Source: Isoetes taiwanensis
Lineage: Eukaryota > Streptophyta > Lycopodiopsida > Isoetales > Isoetaceae
DNA: 64,000 nucleotides
NCBI GenBank assembly: GCA_021234155.1
Contig: JAJEKV010000033.1
Coordinates: forward strand, 1,901,454 to 1,965,453
Direction: 5' to 3'
Under the pieces are notes generated by a model. That model was not told the DNA's origin. It ran no database searches and saw nothing but the letters and a program-made list of their open reading frames with translations. Below, piece after piece: positions 54,446 through 64,000 of the stretch (positions are counted from its first letter, which is position 1; each line of letters starts with the position of its first letter). The position numbers were made by a program, and so were the translations under genes.

Positions 54446-56347
54446 ATGTGTCGAAAGAGCCCAAGATTAGTCTCTCATGGAAGTTTGATGGTACTCAACT
54501 CGGTCCCAGTTCGAGGGTTTCTAAACCAAGTGCGCCTAGTGGTCAAGATGCATCCCACGATATTTAACGATGCATCTTGTGTTGGATTAGTTGGTACCTT
54601 ATTGACAGGTACTGTGCTAGCTTGGTTCGCACCATTGTTACAGAAGAAGTCACCTTTACTAGAGGATTTTGATAGCTTTATCAAGGAGCTTCGTGCTTGT
54701 TTTGGCAATACGAATAGTTTCAGGACAGCCATGAATAAAATTGGAAGGTTATAGCAAGATGATTGTCTTGCTTCTTCTTATGCTGCCGATTTCCATCTTC
54801 TTGCTTCTGATATTCCTTGGGACGAGGAGGTTTTGATGGATCAGTTCCGACATGAGCTTCATAACGATGTCAAGGATCTTCTATTGACTTTTCTTGAAGA
54901 TTCAAAGTTTCTTACAGAGGCAATTAGTCAGGCAGTCAGATGTGACAATCAGTTATTCGAGTGGCATTCTGAATGCTTTCAGCCTTCATGCCCTAGATCG
55001 GACTAACCGTATGCCTTAGGGATGGCGGCCCCAGCTTCAACCCACAAGTATCCAACACTGCTCATGTAGATGGCCCCATCCCGAAGGGGATTGAGGTAGC
55101 ACAGTGCCAAGGACCTTTGATAGAAGGAGAGAAGTGAAGGCTTCGAGCAAATCGATTATGTCTATATTGTGGAGGCCCAGGGTACATAGCAATGAATTGT
55201 CCCATAGGCCAAGACACCAAGTAAACCAAGCAAATGCTAGCAGTAAACTTGATTCTAGTGCTCCAGTTATATCTAGTAGCTCTAGAGGCCCAACAGTTCG
55301 GCTTAATTAGATTCGATGTTTTGAATCAAATAGAAGAGGAGTTAAACGAGTAATTCCAACCAAAGTTGGAGCCATTTTGTTGGACCATTTAAGATATGTA
55401 ATATTTGTTTCTAGTACTCGTTCCATTGCATTGAATGGAGTTAGCAGGGCATTTGCAATGCAAGCACAGCTAGTTGCCATCAAGTTCTTGGCTCTGATCT
55501 CTTGGATTCAGGAGCCAAACTCTTGTTTTATAGATCGAGAATTTGCTTTGACTCATCACAACTTCTTGAAGGATCTTTCTTGTCCAGCTTCCGTAGCAAT
55601 CATTGACGGGCATTTTATTGCATTGAGAGACGTAGCTCAGGAGTGAGCCAGTTCGTGCAGTTCTCGGGAATTTATCATGTGATTTCCTTTAATATGATTG
55701 TTGTTCTCGGTCTGCTTTGGTTTGAATTGCATAATTTAGATATTAGGAATCTCAGAAGGATAATGCATCTAAGTCCCTCGCTCCTACAGGGCCAGATTCT
55801 GGATCCCATTAGATTTCCACCATTTCTCTATGGAAATTATGCAATGAGGAACGGAAAGAGGAGATGTTTCTGTTTGTAGTGTTAGCAACTCCATCTTCAA
55901 GCCCACAGAAGTCCGAGGCCCATTGTCTGTTAAAGTACCAAGAGTTTGCAGATGTTTTTGACAAGGTGAAGGCCAGTACACGTTCCGAGCATTGACCTTA
56001 TGATTGCCCTATTGATCTATAGCCGGGAAAAGAACCACCATAGGGATCAATTTATAATTTTTTGCCATTTGAACTCGAGGTTCTTCGAGGATATATTGAT
56101 GAGAATTTGACGAAGGATTTCTTCGACATTCTAGATCCTCTGCTGCTGCACCCATTTTCTTTGCAAAAAAGAATGATAATTCTCTTCGCCTGGTTGTGAA
56201 TTATCGAGGGTTGAACAAGGTCACCGTCTGAAACAGATTTGATTTGCTTTGCCACTGATCTCAAGTCTTTTGGAGTGTTGTTCGAATTCGTCCATGGGAT
56301 GAGTGAAAGACTGCTTTTTGCACTCGATATGGGCATTTCGAGTACGT
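54446..56347 (+). mobile_element. Ty3/gypsy retrotransposon, gag to RT, decayed
   Basis: The order is that of a gypsy element: gag with TGTVLAWFAPLLQKKSPLLE and FDSFIKELRACFG (54446-54754, continuing in another frame); a zinc knuckle CLYCGGPGYIAMNC near 55160 where the usual histidine is tyrosine; a protease region with SCFIDREFALTHHNFLKDL (about 55530); and an RT start near 56160-56340 ([20 protein letters not shown]). Many frameshifts and stops. RT is continued at 57609 after two small insertions. No LTR was recognised. Confidence 0.8.
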
Positions 56348-57490
56348 AAAAATAGGGTGTCCCATTTTCTGCCCCATCCGCCTATTGCTGTCTGCCACGT
56401 GGCGGGCATTCTTTTCCAGAATCACTCATTCTCAAAACATTTTTTTAGCTGTGTATTTTTGCGGTTGATCAGACAGAAGATTACAGAGATATTCATCAAA
56501 CTTATTTCATCAGAGATAATCATTACAGATTTACACAGGTACATTCACAGAATCATAAGACTTTTGCATTCATAAAACTGTTCAGATCCATTAAACAAGT
56601 GCCATAGCTTTTGCTTGGCTGCTAAAAAGGAATACAGACTTTGAGGATGCTTCCAAAACACATTCGAAATGCTAAGCTTCACAAAACATAAGGCTGCCTT
56701 GTTCTTGCTCTCTGCATGCATCCTAGAAAGCTACCGCGGCAAACAAAGATCGAAATAAACAAGAGGAAATTGCCGAGTATGGAAGCCGTTTTCTCTGTTC
56801 AGAGACTGTCCTGGGAAGATCTTTCCATTTCCAAGCAGCAAATCCGCAGGGAAAGATCTGTCAAGGCTGCCGGCGCTGAAAGGGGCATTATTTGTGACAG
56901 AGGAAGAATTGGGTCCACTATTTCCTGCAGCAGCGGACACAAAGACTCCGTGTTTAAACGCACCAAAGGCAGCTATGGCGACGTACTGCATGCATCCTAT
57001 AGAACTACCCTAAAACTGAGTCTGCTACAAAAAAAAGCCAAGAACTCTGTGTAGGAGGAAAACCAAGATTCGCCTCCAAGCCTTCTGCATCCCTTGAACA
57101 TCTCCCTGACCTGCATAAAAGGAACAACACACGATTAAATACAATGAATACATGCAAACAAAGGAAAAACCATAAATCTAAATAAGAAAATCGTCCTAGC
57201 AACGAAGCAACAGTCCACGGCAAGAAAATAGTCGTCCTAGAACCTCCAAGAACTCTAAGAACTCCAAAAAAACTCCAGGAACCTCCAAAAACACTGGGCC
57301 AGGCGCTCCATGTAAAACCTACATCAAAATGATGCCACACCTAAGGCGCCTCAGAAAAGCTCAAGAACGCCACAACTGCCATAACCAAGCTGCCTGGCGC
57401 CAACACGGCGCCATAGCCGGAGCTCGAAGCAAACAGAAAGAAAGCAAGAAAAGAATGCCACGTCAGCAGAAAATTGGACGCCCTATTTTC
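56348..57490. mobile_element. Small DNA transposon with a captured subtilase fragment
   Basis: The ends are inverted: AAAAATAGGGTGTCCCATTT at the left and, read from 57490, GAAAATAGGGCGTCCAATTT, with TGCCACGTGGCGGGCATTC and TGACGTGGCATTC further in. ACGT flanks it (56344-56347 and 57491-57494), a possible target duplication. It interrupts the gypsy RT frame. It has no transposase; its interior includes a subtilase exon, as in gene-capturing non-autonomous elements. Confidence 0.7.
56731..56991 (-). pseudogene. Captured subtilisin-like protease fragment
   Basis: The minus-strand frame includes VAIAAFGAFKHGVFVSAAAG and NSGPNSSSVTNNAP, the region around the conserved (A/C)AGN.GP segment of plant subtilases, then SLDRSFPADLLLGNGKIFPG. 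A few residues between NNAP and the SLDRSF segment are missing relative to the usual sequence, and the catalytic Asp, His and Ser are not included. It lies wholly within the small transposon, so it was carried there. Confidence 0.75.
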
Positions 57491-57494
57491 ACGT

Positions 57495-57604
57495 TACACC
57501 AATGTCCGCGTGTCGCAAATTCCGGCCAGAAAATTGGCCTCCGCGCATCCGCGCGTCGGCCAATTTTCTAGGCCGGAATTTGCTCCACGCGGACATTCCT
57601 GTAT
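57495..57604. mobile_element. 110-bp foldback MITE
   Basis: AATGTCCGCGTG, CAAATTCCGGCC and AGAAAATTGGCC are followed by an 18-bp loop and then their complements in reverse order (GGCCAATTTTCT, GGCCGGAATTTG, CACGCGGACATT), an almost perfect hairpin with arms of about 40 bp. ACGT occurs at 57491-57494 and 57605-57608, so it seems to be inserted with its own 4-bp duplication. Confidence 0.75.
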
Positions 57605-57608
57605 ACGT

Positions 57609-58145
57609 AATCATGCCCTTTGTCTCACAAATGCGCCAGCGGTATTTCAGCATATGACAAATGATGTTTTTCGAGACTTCCTGGATATCTTCATAGTAGT
57701 TTATTTGGATGACATCCTGATTTATTCCGGAACTCAAGAAGAGCATGATGACCATGTTCCTCAAATTCTGCAGTGCCTTTATGCTAAATTGGAGAAGTGC
57801 GGTTTTGACCGCAATCAAATGGAGTTTCTGGAAATTCGTCCATGGGATGAGTGAAAGACTGCTTTTTGCACTCGATATGGGCATTTCGAGTACGTAATCA
57901 TGCCCTTTGTCTCACAAATGCGCCAGCGGTATTTTAGCATATGACAAATGATGTTTTTCGAGACTTCCTGGATATCTTCATAGTAGTTTATTTGGATGAC
58001 ATCCTGATTTATTCCGGAACTCAAGAAGAGCATGATGACCATGTTCCTCAAATTCTGCAGTGATTTTGGGAATAGGGCCTTTATGCTAAATTGGAGAAGT
58101 GCGGTTTTGACCGCAATCAAATGGAGTTTCTGGAATATGTGGTTT
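57609..58145 (+). mobile_element. Ty3/gypsy RT segment, tandemly duplicated
   Basis: RT continues from 56347 with [20 protein letters not shown] and [18 protein letters not shown], including the catalytic YLDD (about 57700). A block of about 299 bp is repeated: 57834-57897 equals 56285-56348, and 57898-58132 equals 57609-57836 apart from a 14-base addition near 58063. The second copy again has the YLDD region (about 57990). The rest of the polyprotein (RNase H, integrase) is missing. Confidence 0.85.
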
Positions 58146-58184
58146 CACCTTAACGTATTTCTATGGATCCAGTGGATGCCCGCT

Positions 58185-58615
58185 CTAACGTGGCACAAAT
58201 CCAAATCATACAATCCAAAAATAAAGGGTTGACATGCATGTCACATCAAATCGGGCTGCAAAATGAAAACTAGCCTATAACGAGAGACTTTTGTTAGCGA
58301 CTTTCGTTTTATAGCCTCCCTTCCAACGTGGCATAAATCCAGACCATACAATTTGAAAATAAAGGGCCAAGATGCATGCATGTCAAATGGAAGATGCAAA
58401 ATAGAAACTAGCCTAAAACAAGTTACTTTCATTTTATAGCCTCCCCTTTAACGTGGCACAAATCCAAACCATACAATCTAAAAATAAGGGCCGAGATGCA
58501 TGCCACATCAGAATCAGATGGGGATGGCAATACAGCCCCCTCCTAACATGGCACAAATCTAGACCAAGGACACGTGAGATGGGAGGTTGCAAAATGGGGC
58601 ACTTTCGTTTTATAA
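58185..58615. repeat. Tandem repeat, about 96-136-bp units
   Basis: TAACGTGGCACAAATCCA starts units at about 58187, 58323, 58449 and 58545. Each continues with (A/C)CATACAATC.AAAATAA.GGG, GATGCATG, GCAAAATGAAAACTAGCC and ACTTTCGTTTTATAGCCTCC. Four units in all, the last degenerate. Confidence 0.85.
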
Positions 58616-58619
58616 AACT

Positions 58620-60435
58620 GCTACTTTGACAATAGTTCTCCTCGCAGATCTTAATAGACGAGCTCTTATGATGGGATCGGCAAAATGATATAAGTATTTA
58701 ATGTCAATTCCTTTGTTTCAAATCTTTGTTTGTACTTGCTAATCTATTGCACAACATATTCACCGCATTAGCTTTCTGTAAATAAGAGCCATTTTTTTTT
58801 AATAGAAACTCTATTGCTGTAGAAGTTCTATTGGTTTCCTGCTTGAGGACCTCCAACCTTTCTGTAATCATCCCACCCACGAACCCACGGTTCTCCTGGC
58901 TTCGCTCTTGTCTTCGGGGAAGAATGGGCAGCTAAATTGCTTAATACTTGACCCTGTATTGCTTGGAAAATCTGGATAGAATGAATAAGTGCATTAGAAC
59001 CAAAAGAAAAGGAGGCACTACCAGAATACTAGGACAATTGCAGTCAGAAAGGCATACAGGATTTGATGATAATTTACTTGGCACTTCATCTTGAGCAGTG
59101 AGCCATTTCCATAAATCAGGATTTTCCTGAACAATTATATGCCATTAAAAATAACAATATGAAAAGTTGCAGTTTAAACATGGACTTGCTTTACCACTTC
59201 GAGGATTTCATCTAAATGAAGAAGTTGTTTGTCATCTAAAACCTGAATATTATCCTGAGCCCATTTTCCAAGAATCAAATCGAGTTCAAGAAAGCCTCGC
59301 TGTTTACTTCTGTATAACATTCTGCATCAATGAGATACTAATGAGAAAGATCCAATGGAAGTAAAAAACTAAATTAATCCACTGAGTAGTTATGAAATTC
59401 GTGGTTTAGTAAGTTGATATCACACTCTCGTTCTCAAGTATGAGTTATAAATCTCAACCTGCTGCCCTGATCTAGGATCTAGGATGGATTTACCTAATTG
59501 GAAGGCTCTAAACCCTTGAGTTGTATTCAGAGCAAAAACAATGTTTGTGCCTATAATTTTTGAAACAGCAGAATTTGATGTTATTCTGTCTTAATACTTG
59601 AAACTAAGTAACGTTCAACATGCCAACCTGACAAACTATTAGGATTGATGACCATAAGTTAACTTGACTTGCTGATGTTCATCACCTGTAAGTTGATGTC
59701 CTATCTATAGAGGTACAGTCACGCACCATTATACCTGTTGGTTTCTTGCATTGCTTGAGCACCTTCCAGTTTTGTTCATTCTAGGGCAGGGGTGACCTTA
59801 TGACGGTGGCCTGGAGTGAAAGTTAGATCAAAGCAATACTCCGTTAAATTTCAACAATTGGAGCTGTGATTTCCAAACTGGGAGTGCCTTTGTTTAAAGT
59901 CTCTAACAAGTAATGTCTTCTTGATTCTCGTGAAATAGGTAAGGAGATCTTGCATTTCTTGCAGGTGGTTAATTGGAAGGTCAATACTCAGCAAAATTAC
60001 AAGTGGGAAAATCACAAGTGTCATAATTATCTGATATTTTTGACAGATAAATGGAGGACCAGGCTTTTCTGATATACATACTTTTCTATGTTATTCCCAA
60101 ATGAAATTGCTTCTCAAGTTTGACTTAATTTCCTCAAGATTTCCTTGGATTCCTGCAAGGCTGTTGGATTCCATGAGATTCCCTACTTCATACTTCCTTA
60201 ATTTTAATTGAAATTGCAATCCACTCTGATGGCACGAATTATAGGACATGGGACTAGACTGTATCTTAGATCCAAAATGGAGTCCAAAGACTGGTAAAGA
60301 AATCAAGCAAGCTAACCATCTGAGGTTGCTTGTAACAGAGAGTATAGGAGAGAGCACAGCGAGTGTGATGATTTTACTGATGCATGAAAGTACCTACAAG
60401 TTAACTGTCTGGTGTTGGTCGGCAGATTATGATAC
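58620..60435. other. No gene seen
   Basis: AT-rich DNA with short ORFs only; no domain recognised. Confidence 0.4.
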
Positions 60436-60439
60436 AAGA

Positions 60440-61240
60440 AAAATAGGATACACTCAGATTGAAAGACTGCAAAGACATGGAAGATCGTATTGACAAGATT
60501 AATACTGAGCAACAAACAATAATAATTAGTCTTAAAGGTCTGTCTCAACATTATTCGCATATCACATCCAAAGACAAAATTAAGACACATGTTTTAATCA
60601 ACTACGCACAAACTCATAGAAGCAGAGCTTGCTCTGAAAAGGCTTGGACAAAGTTAAAGGGCTAGTTATTCTATGGTTACTTCACCATCTATAATGACTC
60701 TACCTCAGATTCTAAGAAGGTATATGTGAAAGCAGTGATGATAAGGAAAAAAAGGACTCCAGACCTATGTGGGCCATGTGGGAAAGAATTCCATTAATGT
60801 AGAAAATTCAAGCAACAACAAGAACAAGACAATAGGGATCCTACAAATAAGGGAGATAAATCTTACGAGCAAGAGATTAATGCTCATATATCACATCTTG
60901 ACATGAACAACATGGAAGAGCAATTTTTCAGCTTTGCTATTCTCTAATTGACATTTTAGACAACCCGAGGTACTTCTATCACTTCCTCCACATTCCTACA
61001 CTCGTCGTCTTAATCATGGAAGATTGTATACATTGGATGCAACTCCAACCGTAAATGGTTCTTTATTGGTTGCAGGAGCTGATAATTCAAAGAAACATCT
61101 ATGGCATGCTCACTTTGGGCATATCAGTAACCTCGAAAGCCTTCTCAGATTGGCGTAATCGAAGGGTTGACTCCTCTCAAAAGGACCGACTTAGTATGTG
61201 AGGCCAATTTGGTAGACTATTGTAGCACCCTTTCCTGCTG
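60440..61240 (+). mobile_element. Ty1/copia fragment (gag end to pre-integrase)
   Basis: Scattered frames show a gag-like LKGLSQHYSHI (about 60530), a zinc-knuckle-like CGPCGKEFH (about 60765), and then the GAG-pre-integrase domain: GRLYTLDATPTVNGSLLVAG (about 61020), KKHLWHAHFGHISNLESLLR (about 61090-61150) and DLVCEAN. The LWH.(R/H).GH.S pattern is diagnostic of copia. Stops and frameshifts throughout; integrase core and RT were not found. Confidence 0.7.
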
Positions 61241-61768
61241 TTGCCTCGAATCGTGCTCACAAAACATTGATAGATCCTGATACCTCTTGTATGCCAGTTC
61301 GCCACGAGAAGTATACACTTTTAAAGAAGATGTCATGAATGTGCTGCTATGTCTTCATCTTCTGCTGATTATGACAATTTATTTTGGACTGTCATCCAGG
61401 AAAGTTTCACAGAGAACTCTCCTTGGAACACTTGAGGTACTTCCGATCTGGAATGTACGGTTTCCACCATGCATGAGTGAAGAACTTCCTGCCAGTGTCA
61501 ACACCACTCCGAAGATGGCAATTGCTTGCTGCAAACAAGGATACAATTGTTTGATGCAATTATGCTCTTACAGCTCAGGTACTATTTCATCTTAATACAT
61601 TCTGGATTTTTAAATTAGCTCTCCTTAATGGAGATCTTGGGAGGAGATAGATGTATCATATAGCCATGCCACGTCAGCTCAGATGGTAACCCAACTGTGG
61701 AATATGAAAATATTCTAAAATATGGAGCTCCAAGAAAGAGCCCACGGCTAGCATGCAAGAAGGAAGGA

Positions 61769-61801
<33 letters not shown>

Positions 61802-62325
61802 TCAATAACATTTACTAGAAACCCTAACAAAGACATTTCAAAATGTGCCTTTTTTTATCCCTGTATAAGCTATGTATTGGCTACAATATGAAAATGGTCT
61901 GTCCTGATAATGAACTCACCTATTCAAATAACGTTGTCTTTGATCTGGGACACTTTTGATTTCATCGTTTCCTGCGGTTGTGCATAACTTGGACCTGTAA
62001 GCACATTTAAAAACAAACAAAAAAACAAAAAAACAAAAAAACAAAAAAACAAAAAAACAAAAAAACAAAAAAAAAAAAGCAAGTTTCGCTTTAGAATAAG
62101 ATTGACTAAATTACCGAAACTCGGCCGTTGCCACTTTAGATGCACTGTTGGAAATAAGAAACTTGCTCACATTGTATACTGAACGCGCTTTGTAAAACAT
62201 TGCCATCACCTTACGCAGCCTTCAAATATCTGGGGTACACGATAAACAAAATGGGTGATGGTTAATGTCCAGCATCCAACATCGAGGACACAACTAGAAG
62301 GAAAAAAGAACATATTCTATATTCC
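61241..62325. other. No gene; microsatellites
   Basis: Contains a (GAAA)n run at about 61757-61801 and a run of CAAAAAAA units at about 62008-62077. Nothing coding is supported. Confidence 0.6.
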
Positions 62326-62327
62326 AG

Positions 62328-63998
62328 TTATAATCTCTTAGGCATATTCTGAATCGTAGACATAGAAATTTTTCTTGGCTTCAAACCATTTCCTTTCATG
62401 CCACAATGAAGTCTCTGTTTCATGTTAACAACATCCTCCCACCTCCCAGCTGCAGCATACATATTGCATAGCAATACTAAGGCAGGAACAACTGAATGCT
62501 CCAACTTAAACTGTTCTATAGCATATTCAGCTCTTTTTATTTCTCCATGAATTTTATAAGCATTTAACAAACACATCCATGCCACATCTGCAGATTCGAT
62601 TTCCATTTTGTTGATCAGTCTTTCCGCTTCATCTAAAAATCCCGCACGACCAAGGAGATCAACCATACAGGCATAATGGTCTATTCTTGGTGTAATGCCA
62701 TGGTCCTTGACCATTGAATGAAAGTATTTACGACCTTCATCCAAAAGGCACCCATGGCTGCATGCAGAAAGAAGAGAAATAAAAGTGATATGGTTAGGAA
62801 AAACAAATTCCTGCTGCATCTGTTCAAACATCTTTAGCACCTGGGCAGCATCACCAAACTGCGCATATGCTGTAATAATTGCATTCCATAATCCTACATC
62901 GTGATTAACTGTCCTTTTGAACACCCCATGTATGCTCTCTAAATTTCCACAGTTTGCATACATGTCAATGAGAGCAGTGGCAACAAATATATCTGCTTCC
63001 CAACCTGCTTTTAGAACCTCATAATGGAAATGTTTACCTAATTCTAATGCTGACACCCTGGCACAGCCATTCAAAACCGCAACAAATGTAACCTTATCTG
63101 GTTTCATGCCTTCTAGATGCATTACTTGAAAAAACTCAATGGCACAATTCCCATATTGTGCATACCCTGCAAGCATTGCATTCCACGAAACAATATCATG
63201 ATCATGCATCTTGACAAATACTTGTTGAGCATCCCCTATGCATCCACATTTGGCATACATATCAACAAGTGCACTGCCAATAAATACATCAGCTTGATGC
63301 CTCGTGTGGAGAATGAGCGCATGGACCAGCTTTCCCTCTTGTAATGCCAATGTGCTAGAAGATGCATTTAGCACGGAAACCAAAGTCATCTCATTCGGCT
63401 GAATTCCCTCTGTTTTCATTTGGGTAAAAAGATGAAGAGCCTCATCAGCCTTTCCATGCTGATTATAACCTGCGATCATACTAGTCCATGTACAAACAGT
63501 TCGGACAGGTATGTTTTCAAATACATGGCAAGCATCCTCTATGCTTCCACATTTAGAATACATATTGATAAGAGTGCAGGCAATAATAGGATCTAAGAAA
63601 TATCCAGCTCTGAGAACCTTCGCATGTACCCATCTTCCCCAATTAGGATTCGCTAAGTCAACACATGCACTGAGGACACTACTAAAGGTGACTTCATTAG
63701 GTTTAACACCATGTAATTGCATTATACCAAACAAATTGAGAGCATTCCTTCCCCTTCCACTTTGAGCGTATGCTACAATCAATGCAGTCCATGTGAAGAC
63801 GTTTTGCGCTTCCATTCTGTTGAAAACTCTTAGGGCATCTTCTATCTCCCCACATTTAACATACATAATGATAATGTTATTTTGCACAACCATTTTCAAG
63901 TTTGTGGCCGTATTATTCAGGTAAGCATGTAGTCTTTTTCCTTCTGCCAGTGCTTTGTCTTTTGCACAGCGTTGCAGCACAGTAATATAGGAACACAT
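62328..63998 (-). CDS. PPR protein, PLS class with E-type end (5' end beyond window)
   Basis: An open frame of 556 codons reaches the right edge. It holds about a dozen pentatricopeptide repeats, for instance DALRVFNRMEAQNVFTWTAL, GVKPNEVTFSSVLSACVDL, DVFIGSALVDMYAKCGCIGD, HDIVSWNAMLAGYAQYGNCA and GMKPDKVTFVAVLNGCARVS. An E-type domain follows: HYACMVDLLGRAGFLDEAER, DVAWMCLLNAYKIHGEIKRA and VLLCNMYAAAGRWEDVVNMK. The frame ends soon after with no DYW deaminase domain. Such proteins bind organellar transcripts and usually work in C-to-U editing, often with a DYW protein in trans. The first Met in the window (63998) need not be the true start, since the frame opens with repeat-like sequence. No frameshift is visible; it is the most intact host gene here. 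It shares the family of the pseudogene at 1397-2144. Confidence 0.92.
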   Translation of the reverse strand: MCSYITVLQRCAKDKALAEGKRLHAYLNNTATNLKMVVQNNIIIMYVKCGEIEDALRVFNRMEAQNVFTWTALIVAYAQSGRGRNALNLFGIMQLHGVKPNEVTFSSVLSACVDLANPNWGRWVHAKVLRAGYFLDPIIACTLINMYSKCGSIEDACHVFENIPVRTVCTWTSMIAGYNQHGKADEALHLFTQMKTEGIQPNEMTLVSVLNASSSTLALQEGKLVHALILHTRHQADVFIGSALVDMYAKCGCIGDAQQVFVKMHDHDIVSWNAMLAGYAQYGNCAIEFFQVMHLEGMKPDKVTFVAVLNGCARVSALELGKHFHYEVLKAGWEADIFVATALIDMYANCGNLESIHGVFKRTVNHDVGLWNAIITAYAQFGDAAQVLKMFEQMQQEFVFPNHITFISLLSACSHGCLLDEGRKYFHSMVKDHGITPRIDHYACMVDLLGRAGFLDEAERLINKMEIESADVAWMCLLNAYKIHGEIKRAEYAIEQFKLEHSVVPALVLLCNMYAAAGRWEDVVNMKQRLHCGMKGNGLKPRKISMSTIQNMPKRL

Positions 63999-64000
63999 GT

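Noticed and set aside
57495-57604. Rho-independent-terminator-like or microRNA gene reading of the hairpin
   Set aside because: Flanking ACGT duplications and its position inside a dead retroelement favour a MITE; nothing shows processing.

Overview
This window looks like nuclear DNA of a land plant, most likely a fern or another large-genome seed-free plant; that is an inference. The evidence is PLS-class pentatricopeptide (PPR) genes, plant-type TH2 (TenA plus HAD) and TYW2 genes broken by GT-AG introns, AT-rich intergenic DNA, and a very dense load of mobile elements. No rRNA, tRNA or CRISPR array was seen. Most host genes here are decayed fragments. The best-preserved one is a PPR gene on the minus strand at 62328-63998, which runs to the window edge.

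Layout. 1-7000: tail of a LINE, a broken PPR gene, a frameshifted TH2 pseudogene, then two degenerate repeat tracts, one of which forms a near-perfect heat-shock-element array. 7088-19945: a TYW2 gene on the minus strand with five clear exons, one carrying an in-frame stop. It is split by a LINE (about 8440-9335) and by a 10.3-kb DNA transposon, here called element C (9510-19772). Element C has terminal inverted repeats, a CATG target duplication, a methyltransferase-like gene running left, a DDE-type transposase gene running right, two tandem paralogous 80-codon ORFs, and at least eight strong copies of a GC-rich palindrome (core GATCGCGGCCGCGATC), all in non-coding positions. 20380-25100: a second LINE copy abutting a 5'-truncated Helitron (PIF1-type helicase) with a hairpin-CTAG end.

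27563-42248 holds the most informative structure, a transposon within a transposon. Outer element A (7.25 kb without its insert; 27-bp terminal repeat; CGAT target duplication) carries a coiled-coil/RING-H2 gene at one end and a DDE-like transposase gene at the other. A second element of the same kind, B (31058-38491; terminal repeat starting GGGTATAAAATCACT; ACCT target duplication), sits inside the last coding part of A's transposase gene. Removing B and one ACCT makes that reading frame continuous, which fixes B's ends to the base. B carries the same two genes plus an FCP1-type phosphatase domain. A and B therefore define a two-gene DNA transposon family that I cannot place in a named superfamily.

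42590-64000: a frameshifted host gene fragment (NTF2-like guess), a RING fragment, an L1-type LINE, a possible LTR-like block, a minus-strand LINE remnant, fragments of Ty3/gypsy, MULE and Ty1/copia elements, a gypsy element with a tandemly duplicated RT segment interrupted by two small transposons sharing ACGT target duplications (one carrying a piece of a subtilase gene), satellite-like repeats, and finally the PPR gene.
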